A stretch of 64,000 nucleotides of DNA. Source: Chaetoderma sp. LZ-2023a. Its lineage: Eukaryota; Mollusca; Caudofoveata; Chaetodermatida; Chaetodermatidae. The stretch is from positions 67,019,188-67,083,187 of the forward strand of contig CM067370.1 in the NCBI GenBank assembly GCA_034401795.1, read 5' to 3'. The notes below the pieces were generated by a model, which saw only the letters and a list, made by a program, of their open reading frames with translations, did not search any database and was not told where the DNA came from. Shown piece after piece: positions 1 through 12,659 of the stretch (position 1 is its first letter; every line of letters begins with the position of its first letter). The position numbers were made by a program, and so were the translations under genes.

Positions 1-552
1 GGTCCCACCAACAACAGATCTAAGCCACTCCATCGATGCTGTCCAGAGGAAAGCAGCAAGATTTGTGCTAGCTCGACCAGTCTACAAATATCCAAGACAG
101 AGTGTTACCGACATGCTAACAAGCCTAGGATTGGAGTCACTCGCACAGAGAAGAAGAAAAACAAATGTAACATTCATGTACAAAATTATAAATGGCCATG
201 TAGCAATACCACCCAAATACCATCCTCCGAATGCGTCAATATCCACCACCAGGCACACTCACTCACAAAAGCTACAGACAATCCAGACTAGCATCCAACA
301 ACACCAGAGTTATTTTATTCCAAGAACTGTGCCGATCTGGAATGGCCTGGCTGACAGCAGCATCTCAGCACCGGATGTAGACACGTTCAAGAGCTACATC
401 CGCGAGGTGACCATCTAAGCCTCCGCAATCACTGTAAATATGTATATAAACTGCTTTTATTCCTGAGACGGAGCGGTCACTAAGAAGTATATATTTTTTC
501 TGTATTATTTAGCTAACCCTGGGTGTAAATAAATCATTCATACATTCATTCA
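1..552 (+). mobile_element. 3' end of a non-LTR retrotransposon (LINE, CR1/Jockey-like)
   Basis: The window opens inside the last coding part of a LINE. The reading frame ends at 418, followed by a short 3' UTR with AATAAA-like sequence and a tail of short ATTCAT-type repeats near 527-552, the kind of 3' end LINEs of this group carry. The 5' part lies outside the window. Clade is an inference from the C-terminal protein pattern only. Confidence 0.75.
2..418 (+). CDS. LINE reverse transcriptase, C-terminal fragment (partial)
   Basis: This frame is open from the window edge to a TAA stop at 416-418, about 138 residues. It shows the usual C-terminal signature of CR1/Jockey-type ORF2 proteins: a VQRKAARFV motif right after the RT thumb, then SVTDML..LG...LAQRR, a YKIINGH stretch, and a final block RTVPIWNGL....SAPDVDTFKS before the stop. 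In the family this region follows the RT catalytic domain, so the endonuclease and the catalytic aspartates would lie upstream of the window. There is no frameshift or stop in the visible part, so the copy may be fairly young, but completeness cannot be judged. No start codon is proposed because the frame continues upstream. Confidence 0.75.
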   Translation, partial: VPPTTDLSHSIDAVQRKAARFVLARPVYKYPRQSVTDMLTSLGLESLAQRRRKTNVTFMYKIINGHVAIPPKYHPPNASISTTRHTHSQKLQTIQTSIQQHQSYFIPRTVPIWNGLADSSISAPDVDTFKSYIREVTI

Positions 553-2093
553 CAAACTGAAGATCGCTTTTCTTCCCATGTCCTGAGAGACTTATCTGAT
601 GTTACAGAGCCTGACAATCTGGATATAATTCTCTTTCTGAAAATGTGGAATTTCAAGAGGGTTTCAATATTGATCTCGATAAAAGTACTCCTAAAGCCGG
701 ATTGGGTAGTGTAATTTATCCCAGAAGCTGGGTGACATTCAGGAAATGAGTCCGTCTAAAGGTGCCAAAGCTCCATGGTTAGACTTTAGAATGGTATTAT
801 ACTATTAAGGATGTGGTTTTATTAACCAATAGCTTTGGTGTAAATATACCATTTGAATAATTTTTGAAGACGAGGATGTACTGAAAATAATATGTTTACA
901 GTTTAGGAGAAGGCATTAAAAAAGAATCATTCACAGCTAAGAAGGACATACAGCGATATCAACATATCTGGAGATTCTTTACTAATGCGAATCCAAAAGA
1001 CAGAAAGAAAATTATAATACACGCTGACTCACTAATGATAAATACCATTTGCGAATGTTGTCTAAATCTCATTCACGGTAATATCAAGATCTCCAAGAAG
1101 CAACACAAAAAATTTTTCAAGCATAGAAGTGCACTGCGGAGACTGAGCAAAAAAAATTTATGAATTCCTAAAAAGAAGTAGATTTTACAGAGCGGTGGTT
1201 TTCTGCATTCGTAATTACCAGCTGTTCTAGGAAATGTTGCTCCTTTAATTGGAAGAATATGGTGGACCATGAAATAATGGAATATGATCAAAAGCTGGCA
1301 ATAATACCTTGCACACTAGTGAATAACATGCGAGAGGAAATGAAAGGAAATTCGTTAACTACAAATCTTTATTTACATAAAGCCATACAGCTTGATGATG
1401 AAATCCAAAACATTCTTGGTCGAAGTGATAGTCATCATTTATTCACAAGCATTACAAAAATTTAGATTGTATTACGAGCAATCTGGATTTCTATGTGTGG
1501 GACAACATATAGACCCGACTTTTCCAGAGGCGTTAATGAATATCTCTTCAGCTGAAGGGTGAACCATTGACAAAACAACCAGAGATTATCTGTCCAGAGA
1601 AGTGAAGAGGTGGCTGGTTTATTACCTAGAAAAACATGCACTAAAGGCGAAGGTTTGTAAACTATTCTACAAAACAAACTGAAGGAATTTCAGTTTGTTC
1701 CAAAAGCCAATATTGTTGATCTAGTTTCAGGAGTTGTCAGTTCTGTTTCATTTGGGAGAAAACGAGTTGTTTCAAAAGAGTGCTCTGAAGCAAAAGGTGA
1801 ATTTTCAACTTCCTAAATTCAATAAATATTCCATGACAAGTCGTTGGAAATGTTCAGCGAAAGAATGAAATTTAGGTGATTAGTTTAAGATAGAAATCTC
1901 TAAAAAAAATAAATACAAAAAGTGCACAGCGAAGGACGTTCCTTGACTTGACCCTGCCAATAAGCCACTCACGCAAATCAAACTGTCAATTTGTAACGCA
2001 TAAATGATCTAGAGCTGCGGAACATAAACTTCCTAGCTGGGCAAGTTCTAATAATTGTTGAAGTGGCTAGACAACTTTATGAACGTTATTATA
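553..2093. other. No confident gene; possibly the upstream part of a decayed Maverick-like element
   Basis: The stretch is AT-rich and broken by stops in all frames. One short open stretch at 1259-1465 (+), ending with LDDEIQNILGRSD, resembles the short acidic segment that precedes integrase in Maverick/Polinton-type or F54H12.3-like elements. It would fit the integrase fossil that starts at about 2094 on the same strand. The link is inference. Nothing else is recognised. Confidence 0.3.
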
Positions 2094-2996
2094 GGGTATC
2101 CAGCGAGGTTTGGAGGAATTGAAAAGCTGTATAAATCTTTCAATGACGAGGTGACACGTCACCAAGTTAAATATCGGTTTCCAGGTGATCGAACCACGCA
2201 TAATCAAGTTTACTAGCGAAAGAATCAAAATAACAGCTGTAGATGGACTTTCACAAATGGATCATTGCAATATGGTTGCTTTAGCCAGTGAAAATGACAA
2301 TGTGAAATATCTGCTTTTAAATATCCCTAGATAATCTCTATGTACTCAAATACATTGACAGCCTTATTGCAAGGCATTTGAGACATTATTTAAAACAAAT
2401 AACAGATGGCTTGCTAGTGTAGACTGATAAAGGAGGTGAGTTTGTAAACGCCAAGTTTCAGCAACAGCTTAGCGATACAGGGATTCATTTGTATACTTCA
2501 CAAAACAAACCTCATGCAGTTATTGCTGAGCATGTACAGCGTAAAGAATAAGATCTGGCGCTATATTATTCATACAAATTCTGAGATATGTAGAGATATT
2601 CTGCCTACAATTGTAAATAATTAGAATATAATTTATGTTTTTATAATAATTCTATTCATTCAACTACAGATTTGAAACCTATAGATGTTCATTGAGGAAA
2701 TGAATTTATAGCTTAGCAAAATTCTTTCCAAGGCGAAAAATCCACAGAAACTAGAGTTGGACTCAAGACTGGCGATAAGTTTGAATGAGTGAATTAAAAG
2801 CCCCCTTTGTGATAGGGAATAAGCCGTTATGGAGTGAAGAAATGTTCACTCTAAAGACACAAATACCACATTGGAAGAACTCATTTAAGCTGGTGGATTA
2901 AAATAATCAACCATTAGTTGAGCTATTTTATACAGAAGAGCTATAGAAACTGTCAGCAATTGACGAGAATACATTATATAGAATCAAAAGAAGATA
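2094..2996 (+). pseudogene. Decayed DDE integrase of Maverick/Polinton (F54H12.3-like) type
   Basis: Three consecutive pieces in shifting frames line up with a retroviral-type integrase of Maverick/Polinton elements. Near 2097 is YPARFGGIEKLYKSF, then RIKITAVDGLSQMDH with the first catalytic Asp region (about 2225-2280). TDKGGEFVNAKF (about 2428-2465), with the second Asp, is followed by a block ending IAEHVQRKE where the family has its catalytic Glu region. The C-terminal block FVIGNKPLWSEEMFTL (about 2803-2850) and LVELFYTEEL match the SH3/chromo-like tail. Several in-frame stops (for example at about 2331, 2425 and 2548) and frame changes show that it is dead. Such integrases insert large self-synthesising DNA transposons into host chromosomes. 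No other Maverick gene (polymerase B, capsid, protease) was recognised nearby. A different transposon using the same integrase is possible. Confidence 0.65.
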
Positions 2997-3264
2997 GCGC
3001 ATTTCAATATTCGAAAAGTTAAACCAACACCTGAACTAAGAACTGTGCATGCAGTAGCATCACAGCGGGCGCCTGCATGCTATCTGTTTATTATGACAGT
3101 AGTTAAGACTCACAATTCCCGTAGGCTCAAGGTCTTATAACACTTACAAGGTTTTTGTTGGAGATTTACAATGATGTCGATAACACCACTATTAACAGAG
3201 ATTTCAGCAAAACCCTTTCAAATTGTCACATGAAAATATTAATTATTAGCTCAAGAATGGCCAA

Positions 3265-5150
3265 GTGACCTTATTCTGTGGCGACCGTCCATCGTTCGTC
3301 TACCCATCCATCTGTCTGTCTGTCAACTTTTTCTTTAAACGACTTCTCAAGAACCGCTGGGTCGATTTCAATTATATTTGGAAGGAAGCATCCATAGGGC
3401 AGAGAGATCCAAGTTTGTTCAAACGAAGCCGATCGACCAATTTGGCCGGCGGCCATCTTGGATTTCGGCCAATTTTTAGAAGTGTCTCAGAATCTTCTCC
3501 GAAACCGCTTGGGGAATCGATTCAAGATTCACGAAACATCATCTATGGCAAGAGGTAAGCCAAATTTGTTCAAGAGAACTTGATTAACCATATGGTTCAG
3601 CCAATCAAAATATGGCATGTTTGGTGGCCCTATTGGCTTTTGTTATTTGATCGATTCTGAGGCCGAAATTGGTTTTGTATATATTTTTTGGTATTCTGAT
3701 TTCAATTTTGCCATTTTCGAAACTGTCGGATGAACGGTTTGGCAGCCATCTTGGATCAATTTCCCACGAAAAGCTCCCAGACTAAAGCAATGGACAATTT
3801 TAAATGTTTTCTTCTCGAGAACTTCTAGGTCGATTTCAATTATATTTCACAGGAACAATCCTTAGGACATGGAGATTCAATTTTGTTCAAACGATGCCAA
3901 TTGGCCAGTTTGGCCGGCGGCCATCTTGGATTTTGGCCGATTTAAACAAATATTTTTAAAAAGCTCCGAAACCGCTTGGGGCATCCATTCAAAACTCATG
4001 AAATATGATCCAGGGAAAGAGCTGAATCAAATTTGTTGTTCACGAACACTTGATTGGCCAATATTTTGGTGGCCCTCTTGGATGACCTAGTTTACACGAA
4101 AACACCTTCTTCAGCAGAACTGCTAAAGAGATTAGGCTCCAATTTGCGAGTCGATTCAAAACTCACGAAACGTCATCTATGGCAAGAGGTAAGCCAAATT
4201 TGTTCAAGAGAATTTCATTGACCATATGGCTTGGCAGCCATCTTGGATGACCTCTTCTCCAGAACCACTGAAGGGATCAGGCTGAACTTTGCGGGATATG
4301 ACTAGGGATTAAGGGCCATTAAAGTTTTTTCAAGGGAAGTTTACACGTCAAAAAACATGGCCGCCATGGGCCAATCAAAATGTAGTGTGTTGGGCGGCCA
4401 TATTGAATTTTTTATTTGCTGGATTTTGAGGTCGAAATTGGTTTTATATATATGTTTTTTGGTATTCTGACTTCAAATTTGCTATTTTCGAAACTGTCGG
4501 ATGAACGGTTTGGCAGCGATCTTGGGTCATTTTCCCGCCAAAATCTCCCATACTAAAGCAATGGACAATTTAAAATGTTTTCTCGAGAACCACTGGGCCA
4601 ATTTCACATATACTTTACAGGAACAATTCTTAGGGCATGGAGATTTAATTTTGTTCAAATGAACAAATTATCAATTATCTTTTAAAATATTCTCCAAAAC
4701 CACTTGGGGCATCCGTTTAAAACTCATGAAATATGATCCAGGCCAAGAGCCGAACCAAGTTTGTTTGCGGGAACTGGATTTACCAAGTGGTTCGGCTGCC
4801 ATCTTGGATGACTTAGTTTCTCGAAAAGAACATTTCCGGAATCGTTGAATGGATCAGGACGAAATTCGGCAGATATGATTAGGGCCAAAACGCCATTAAG
4901 ATTTGTCCATGGAAACTTGTCAAAAAAACATACCCGCCATGAATCGATCAAAATTTAGCGTCTTTGGTGGACATCTTGTGTTTTCTGCAAATTTCTTAAA
5001 AAAGATTTAGTTATTAACCACTGGGCCAATTTTAATCAAACTTGGCGGAACCTTCTTCACAGAAATTTGTTTGGTAACTTTTTTCTGTGGTCATCTCATT
5101 TTGTTCGTTTGTGCAAGTGGCCAATAATTCCAGGTGAGCGATACAGGCCC
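3265..5150. repeat. Diverged repeat family with GCCATCTTGG motifs
   Basis: Loosely repeated modules recur here: TTGTTCAAACGAAGCCGAT, GGCGGCCATCTTGGATTT, and CGGATGAACGGTTTGGCAGC. They appear two or more times with 10-25% visible divergence. The same family, in the opposite orientation, fills 55.73-58.46 kb, and weaker copies lie at 7.6-7.9, 12.4-12.6 and 40.5-41.3 kb. The core GCCATCTTGG occurs at 3452, 3745, 3920, 4237 and 4798. Short ORFs in this block are chance readings of the repeat. No transposase or terminal repeat was found. Confidence 0.6.
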
Positions 5151-5159
5151 CTTTGGCCT

Positions 5160-7560
5160 CTTGTTTTGGATGTTTGCTAAATAGCAATCAGGTCTCGTTA
5201 GAGCCGTTGACACCAGACTGTTCAGCTTTACATATTCTCAATTATCTGCGCGCCTATCTCAGTCTTTTCCCTGGAACATGGGTTTTATACTTTTATTTGA
5301 TGATGACGGACCACCTATATCACTGATGGATTTTGCTCAAAGATTTATATTATTTGCTCAAGATTTTACACCAGATTAAATGACCAGTAGCCATCCTTAG
5401 TTATTTACCAGACAGAGCAGGGACACAGTTTAACTTTCAACACGAACTCTCAGCTACGTTTAGCGTAGTAGTCTATGCAGAGTTCCAAAATTCTATTTTC
5501 TGGGAACGTAGCAGTCTATTTTTGAAAACGCGAAGCAGAATGCTTTATACCTCTGCTACACGGTTCATTATAAGCAAAGACAACCTGTCGAGGATATTCT
5601 TCAAGGGAGTATTCTTGAGTGACTGTGTTCCTAAATCTCTAAAACGGGCAGCATTCTTGAAGGTAAACCTCGACCCTGACCAGAAACCGGAGAGTCCAAT
5701 TTATATCACAGTCAGTAAAGGAATGCCAGATGAGTTTTTTGACACACTTGCGTGACCACCATTGGGCACACCTTTCAACAAACAATTACAGAAAGAACTG
5801 TTTTTAATGCTGATATCGTACAGTCATTTGAAAGTATGAGCTGTGGTGAATACTGTATATTTTACATTTACTATAGTGCAGGGGATAAAGTTTAAGTCTT
5901 GTAGATTCAAGCAGCTCTTAATAATTCATGTAAGAATGAATCAATTGTCCAATAACTGTCTATGCCATTACTAAATAAATAAATAAATGAAACTTATTTC
6001 GTTCTGTTTTTCTTTAATAAGCAAACAGAATAGCCCTCATTGCCAAAACATATTTACGATGTAATCCAAGGGAGGTAACTGCACCTGCCTATGGGTAGTA
6101 CTCTTTGAGGTATAGTAGGAATGTTTTTATTGTAACGTGAATAACCCTGAAAGACCGCTGATACAAATAGATGATATCTCTATTTTAAACAATGCCCCAC
6201 ACTTCTAGTATCATTTTACTTTACGATAGTTATACATTTGCAAACCATTTTTAAATCACAAAGACTATAAAGGGATTTTTTTCAATGAGTTTTTAAAACA
6301 TATATCAGAACATTATTAAAACTGTATACAGTAGCGGGCATATTAGCTTTTAAGCATGGTTATAGCATGTATACATTACAAGCATATGAAAGAATATTTA
6401 CAGACGGCACAGACATGCAAGTGAATTTTAATAAGGATTTTTTACCTTCCCTAAACTCTGAAAACATGTTACTATTTCTGTTAGAAAATACCCATTTCCA
6501 CAAACGAGAGAAGCAAATCTTTGCAAATTTACCAGGTGTATTTTTGCCGCGGCCAATCCCAATCGCGGAGTAAATTTTCAAATATTCGCTTCTCTCTTTT
6601 GAGGAAATGCGTATTTTCCCAAGAGAGTAATAAAACCTATAACATGTATTTCTTGTCTTCTTAAAGTATTCACGTATGTTCGAAACTATAAAAAGAGTAT
6701 TTTGAAATTTCAGGCATGAATGGTGGCTATAATAAATTCATAAATTTAATATAATAAATTCAAACACACATTCCCATCTCAAATTTGAAAATAATCTTTT
6801 TATAATCATTATAACAATTTTTCTATTGACCTATTACATATAGACCATACAGAATGCATTGCACATGTAATGTTTTGTTATTTCTTTGAAAAATGTCATG
6901 ATTCTTTAATTTCTTAACTGTACGATTTTCTCTACCATTTGCTAGTTGATATGCATATGCTCTAGGCCCAAAAGATACGAATATTTTTTATCGTAAAGCC
7001 TAATGGAATTTTGTTTTAAAAAACCTAACCTCTTATGAATTGTCTTAATGAAAGGTGAATTTTTCGTGGAATACAATAAAGGAGGCTTTCCGTGTCACAA
7101 TATTTTGTCTGCTCGCCTGTTTTAGTAGAGTATCTAATAATTTTAGGCGGCCATAGATGATGACGAATGCAGCTCTTAAGATGGAAATCGTACTACAGCA
7201 TTTTTAGAATACACGAATATCAGAATACTGGGCGAGCATTACAAATAATAATATTTTCAACTTTTTGTTGTCCTGTTGGCGAGTAGATCAGCTGGTATCA
7301 TAATACCTACTGCTATGAATAGGAATGTAGCGACCACAGAAGATCGACGGGGGGGGGGGGCGTGCCTGGGATTAGTTCAATGATGTCCATGTTCAGAAAT
7401 AACCTTCACTTCCTCCACCAAGGGATATAGAATGCAGGATAGCGGATGCTATGAGACTGGTGAATATAATCTCCATCAATGATCTTCTTCCAACATGAAT
7501 TTTAATAAGTTTTTGTAGCATGAAGCTAACAGCCTTACAAATCATTAAAAAAAACCCTAG
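5160..7560. other. AT-rich stretch without a recognised gene
   Basis: Only small ORFs occur. The longest is 5522-5755 (+, 77 codons), with no motif I recognise. A 12-base G run lies at 7349-7360. The text around 6990-7080 and 7490-7560 resembles dispersed repeat sequence but has no clear ends. Confidence 0.4.
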
Positions 7561-8470
7561 GCTTTAAAGCCTTCCAACATTCAAATCCATAGGCTTATTT
7601 CAACCAAGTTTGGTTGAAATCTAGTCATTGATTAGGTAGTAGTATCGATTTAAAGTCTGCTGCAAGGTGCAAGATCCCTGCCGAAAAAAATTGACCAATC
7701 AAAATGCTCATTAGAACTCTTGACGCTGATCACGATAAGAGCATTCGACCCAAGTTTCATTGAAATTGGCTCATTGATTAAGGAAGAGTAGCATTTAAAA
7801 GGAGTTCTGGATAATCCAAGATGGCCACCAGAAAAATTGACCAATAAAATTTCTGATGCCTAGTCCCATAGGGTCCTTCCAGTCCAATTAAGTTGAAATC
7901 CACCAAGCCGATTGCACTGCTTTGACAATTTCTGGCAAATTTTCATAAAATTTAAGATTGCCACCAAAAAATGGACATAATAAAATTCTGTATACATGTT
8001 CTGAAGCCTACCCACATGGGATGGTTCTGCCAAATTAAGTTGAAAGGCGCTAGCTGTCAATGAAGCGTAGAGTTTTGACCATTTCCAGTAAGTTCTAGAG
8101 TCTACCATGATAGGGTCCCTCTATCCAAATTTGGTTGAAATATATTGAAGCAACTAAAGACTAGCTTTTTGACAATTTCTGTTAAACCGTGAAGATTTTC
8201 ACCGAAAAAATTGATCAATCAGAATTCTGAATAGAGGTTCTAGAGCCTAACGCCAGAGAATCCGCCTAGGCAAATTTGTTTGAACTATGTCAAGCAAATA
8301 AGGAATAGCATTTTGACAAATTCCGGTAAAATTTTCATAAAGATTTTTACCTCAAAAATTGACCAATCAAAATTCTGAATAAAGGTTCTAGAGCCTAACG
8401 CCAGAGAATCCGCCTAGGCAAATTTGTTTGAACTATGTCAAGCAAATAAGGAAATTTGGTTGAAATCGAT
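7560..8470. repeat. Diverged internal repeats with a recent ~148-bp-period duplication
   Basis: Modules with ATTGACCAATCAAAATTCTG, a short GCCTA spacer and a TTTGGTTGAAAT motif recur about every 150 bp. The block starting GGTTCTAGAGCCTAACGCC at about 8237 is repeated almost perfectly at about 8385 and runs about 70 bp. This shows a recent tandem step inside an older decayed repeat. No coding content. Confidence 0.5.
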
Positions 8471-8499
8471 CAAAGCGTTAAGACATGATTTGACGGATG

Positions 8500-9060
8500 G
8501 ACGATGGGCGGACGGCCGCCATGGTATAAGTTCACTTGACCCTTTGGGGTGGGTTATTATAAGGAAACATATGTCCAAGTTTGGGTCCAGTATGCTTAAC
8601 CAAAGATTAGATATAACCTGCTAAGTTGAGCTAAACGGAAACTGTTAATGTTGAAGAATATAGATTTTTTTCCAAGATCACAGTGACGGTGACCGTCAGC
8701 CTTTTGACCCCAACGTCATTGTGTCATGGCGTGTTATTATAATGAAGCATGTGTTCAACTTTGGGCCCAGTATGATTAACCAAAGATGAGATATAAACTG
8801 CTAGGTTGAGCTAAACGAAAAATGATAATGTTGAAAAACCCCAATGTTTTACCAATGTCACAGTGGCCTTGACCTTTGACCTTTTGACATCAACGCCATT
8901 GCGGGATGTCGTGTCCTTATAACGAAGCATGTGTCCAAGTTTGGGTCCAGTTTGATTAACCAAAACTGAGATATAATTAGAAAAGTTGAGCTAAACGGAA
9001 ATTGGATGATGATGATGCCGCCACCGCTGCACGACGTGCAGGTTATTGCAATAGCTCACT
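8500..9060. repeat. Tandem ~180-bp repeat, about three units
   Basis: The marker TTTGGGTCCAGT (or a one- or two-base variant) occurs near 8580, 8760 and 8940, each time followed by TTAACCAAAGATGAGATATAA-like text and GTTGAGCTAAACGGAAA. Units are about 180 bp and 80-85% alike by eye. The block ends in a GATGATGATG run and a short hairpin around TGCACGACGTGCA at about 9028-9040. Confidence 0.55.
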
Positions 9061-9738
9061 TTACTTCGAAAAGTCGAGCTAAAAAACGTTCTGACAAACC
9101 AATCAGCGTTTCTTGACAGATTCTATTAGAAAGGTGTGATAACTACGCTGGCATAATATCATAATAATTAGGAATATATTGTCGTGTTCAACTCCAGCTA
9201 GGGCACGGGATGGAACATGCATCTTGAAATGCATGTTGAACTCCACTGGTGTCCTCAGAGTGTGAAGGTGTCTTTTGTTTTGTTCAGATGTTTCCCATCA
9301 TGGCTAACTGGAATCAGAAGTCTTCAATCTTTTGCTGACACGTGTGCATGTTGGGTCCACTGTCACTTCTTATGTTGTCAAAGCTGGTGAACAAGCATAT
9401 AAGCTGTACCAAGACTCAACAAGTACTGTAATGTTAGCTCGAACCGTGTACTGATGCTCTCTCAGCATATATCAGATTGCCTCTGATTTATTCATCCTCT
9501 ATTCTCAAGTTTTCAGCCTTGGATCTTTTTCTTCAGGTTTTCTTCAATGTTTAATTATTTAGTCTTGCTCTTTATTCACTTCCAATTCATCTTATATCTT
9601 GCCAAATTGTCGTTTCATTCAGCGCACTGTGTTCTGTTATTTATTGTCATCCCTTCATCCGAGCTCTCTTTATATATTCATAAGGCATCAAGTATCCACT
9701 CACAAAGAATTCCTCTTGTTCTTAAAGTTACCGTGTAC
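9061..9738. other. Intergenic, nothing recognised
   Basis: No gene, terminal repeat or RNA is seen. A small hairpin is formed by AACATGCAT...ATGCATGTT near 9212-9233. The ORF at 9547-9861 runs from here into the LTR-like unit and is taken as chance. Confidence 0.4.
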
Positions 9739-10101
9739 TGTAGCATGGATCACCGTCGGGTGCATACAAAACGGCCCGGTCAGGGATGGTCCATGCTCAC
9801 CCCTCCTTCGGCCAAATACGGCCTGCTCATAAACGGCCATTCCAGCAGGAGAACAAAATAATAGAGTCCGTGAGATCGCCCTACGCGCATACGCGGCCAT
9901 GAGAGTTAAACAAACATTGATGCGTTAGCCGTTGGAGACTGGCAACTTATGTATATACTTGCTCATATTATGGCAAGTCCGTAATATGGGACCATCCTCA
10001 AAGAATTTGGTATGTATTAATATCAGAATTGAATGAGGAATTTAACACTCTGATCAAATTAAAACGGACTCTTTTGGAGCTCCAACTCAGCATAGACATC
10101 G

Positions 10102-10135
<34 letters not shown>

Positions 10136-11267
10136 AGGCACAATTGCTCTAGCTATCTTGTCTCGCACACAACACACACACTCTGATTGGCTGAGTATAA
10201 AAGTCGGTCTCGAAGCCAAACTCGAGTAGAAGGGAGGCAGACTCAGTCCGAGAGTAGAACTTTCTCACTATCTGCCTACTGTGTAGAGCTCGCGTTCTGC
10301 AATCTACACCAATGCAGCTTATTACAGTCAGGTTCCCTCTCTGGACAGCTGGGCTCCGCACCACACCAAGTTTTTGTACACTCCTGGTAGTTCAACAGGA
10401 GTAACAACCTAAATTAAAACAAGGCTCTTTATTTTGATCACCGTTACCAGTGGTGCCTTCATAGTGGTGTAAGACTTTTGGCCGTTACCATCTAAATTAG
10501 TATGTAAGAACGGTGGTGTTTATCATGTCTCGCCAGACTTGCCGTGCCACTACAAAAATGGTGGTAGAAAAATAATGGACATATCCAACGTCATTGAATC
10601 TATGTTTTGACGGTAGTCCAGACAAGGATATTGCTTTATACACCGTAAGAGCTAAGCTGAATCGTCTTGTGCCGAGAAAATAATTCAACATAATATGTAC
10701 TTACTGTCTCTACACAATGGAGACATCCGTCACTTTTAAAGCACAAACAGCATAACGGTATTACGGTGAACTATTCGGTATGTGCTGTGTATTGAGACCT
10801 GTTAGCCACCGAAATTGACTTTATTCTTCACTGTTCTCGAGTATGAAACATTACGGCCATCATCCTGCAGTAATTCTCCAGGCGGCAGCTACACTGTGCA
10901 TCAACTCACACCGTAAGAAGACGGTGTAAAGACTACATGTGACGTTTAAATTGCACTGATGACTAATAGGTGCACCACATAGGGACATATCTTAGTTATG
11001 TATACCTTTATTAATAATAATAAATAAAGTACCACCCTAAGTGGTACCGTAAGGTCAGATACGACCTCCGCTTTAAGGCAATATTGTACATAATATTATG
11101 CATTGTAAATGGCGCCAGCAATTAAACGGCATCGTAGGCTAAGTTGGCCTTATACTTTAATGAATGTATGATTGTAATTAGGCATTCTGCCCATATTAAT
11201 AGTTTAGCAGTAACAGCTAGAAAAATATTTGGACCGCAGTATGCCTAGGTTACACTATACATCAACA
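9739..11267 (+). mobile_element. LTR-like unit, copy A (solo)
   Basis: A 1.53 kb unit starts TGTAGCATGGATC and ends CTATACATCAACA, giving TG...CA ends. Its start, promoter region and end match the units at 42817-44373 and 46412-48077. In order it holds a U3-like region, an AG microsatellite at 10106-10132, an inverted CCAAT box and TATA box at about 10186-10202, and a long downstream part. No coding element follows it, so it looks like a solo LTR. The superfamily is not determined. Confidence 0.5.
10186..10202 (+). promoter_or_regulatory. CCAAT (reverse) and TATA box of LTR-like copy A
   Basis: GATTGGCTGAGTATAAAAG places an inverted CCAAT box directly before TATAAAA. The same pair recurs at the equivalent place in copies B and C, which supports a conserved Pol II promoter. 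Confidence 0.55.
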
Positions 11268-12370
11268 ACAAATGCATCACCATGTTTTTTCCAGGGGCTG
11301 CGGAAGCACGGGGGGGGGGGGGGAGGGGGGCAGCGGGAGCAGCTGCCCCATTGCCCTTTGGGCAGGGGGCAGCGGGGGCCACCTATGCCCTTTATTAAAA
11401 AAACACTTTAGTTTAGAACTTCAAGCATGATTTTTAGAATAATCAGAGCAGACCGAAAAGTTGTATTAAAGTTCGCTTATTTGGGCATTTTAGAAGTGAT
11501 GTCCACTATCCGTTAATGCTCAAAGCTCTGTTTAGTGGGTAGAATAGAATATATGTGGGATGATGGGCGGCTGGGCGAAGCCATGTGGTGACATTACAAC
11601 ACACTACAACACGGTCTAGTAGAATTGACAACACCTCAAAATAAAATATAATTGGCGTATGAATCGTATGCAAAAGTAGAAATAATTTATATACACATGG
11701 CCGAAGTGCGGGTTCTATGTTGGTGGAGGTATTTGAGCAATAGGTCTAAAATTTGTTGTCTCCCACCCCCACCTCAACATCCAACAGAATTGGAAGATTG
11801 TTTGTCTGGCGCCTTACTCGGAATAATATAAAAATTAGATGTGCTTAGATGCCATCTCATGCATCTCTAAGTAATAAATAGCATTCTCTTGGACTTTTGA
11901 ATACTGTAATACTCTTTCTTTATATGAGTATGGGCCACCACACCCCCTCCCCCACCAACTCGCGTTGTCGTGATACACATGTTTAGCCATGTCAAGCCTT
12001 TTGAGTTTTAGCCATTAAAGATGATGCCACCGTCCACATGAAAACATTTAAAGGCCTCCTTTGAAGAGTCTGAGCCCGGGCCAAATGCCCCTCTGTCACG
12101 TCATGCCACGACAATATAGCTAAGCAAGGCGCTGCAAAATCATAACTTAAATCACCCATTCCATACACACTAGCTGTTGAATACTTTGTTACTAATTTGA
12201 GTTGACAGACTTAGGCAACAACAGCTTCCAATAATGTTAGTGTTAAAAAGGTCCCCAGAATATTTAACACACCCTAAAGAATGTATTATATATTTGGCTG
12301 TTGAAAGAGGTAATAATATTGGCTATTTTTAACGCGTCCAAATTCATGATGATTTAGCAGCAGCAGCAGT
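11268..12370. other. Non-coding stretch with a G-rich hairpin-like block
   Basis: A 14-base G run at 11310-11323 is followed by a G-rich block to about 11382 in which CTGCCCCATTGCCC pairs with GGGCAGGGGGCAG. The rest is AT-rich text without a gene. Confidence 0.4.
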
Positions 12371-12655
12371 GAAATTATTTTATGTCGGCCATCTGCCATC
12401 TGTCCATTCTTCCATCACCTGTCCATCTTATTCTTTAAATGATTCCTTAAGAACAAAGCTGGGCAGGAAGGATCCATAGGGTCGGATCCAGTGTTGGTTC
12501 CGAGAAGCAATTTGGTCAATTTTGTTGATAGCCATCTTGGATCTTACACTATTTAAAAATTACATTTAAAGAGCTGTGAAACTTCGTGGTCGATTGCCAT
12601 GAACCTCAAGAATCGTCATCTAAGGCAACAGCTGAATACACCTTGTTCACATGTT
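12370..12655. repeat. Diverged copy of the GCCATCTTGG repeat family
   Basis: It contains ATAGCCATCTTGGATC and the same neighbours (CAAGAATCGTCATCTA, TTCCTTAAGAAC) as the 3.3-5.1 kb block. It is short and decayed. Confidence 0.45.
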
Positions 12656-12659
12656 CAAA

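Noticed and set aside
9547..9861. 104-codon ORF
   Set aside because: It crosses the start of an LTR-like unit and has no motif.
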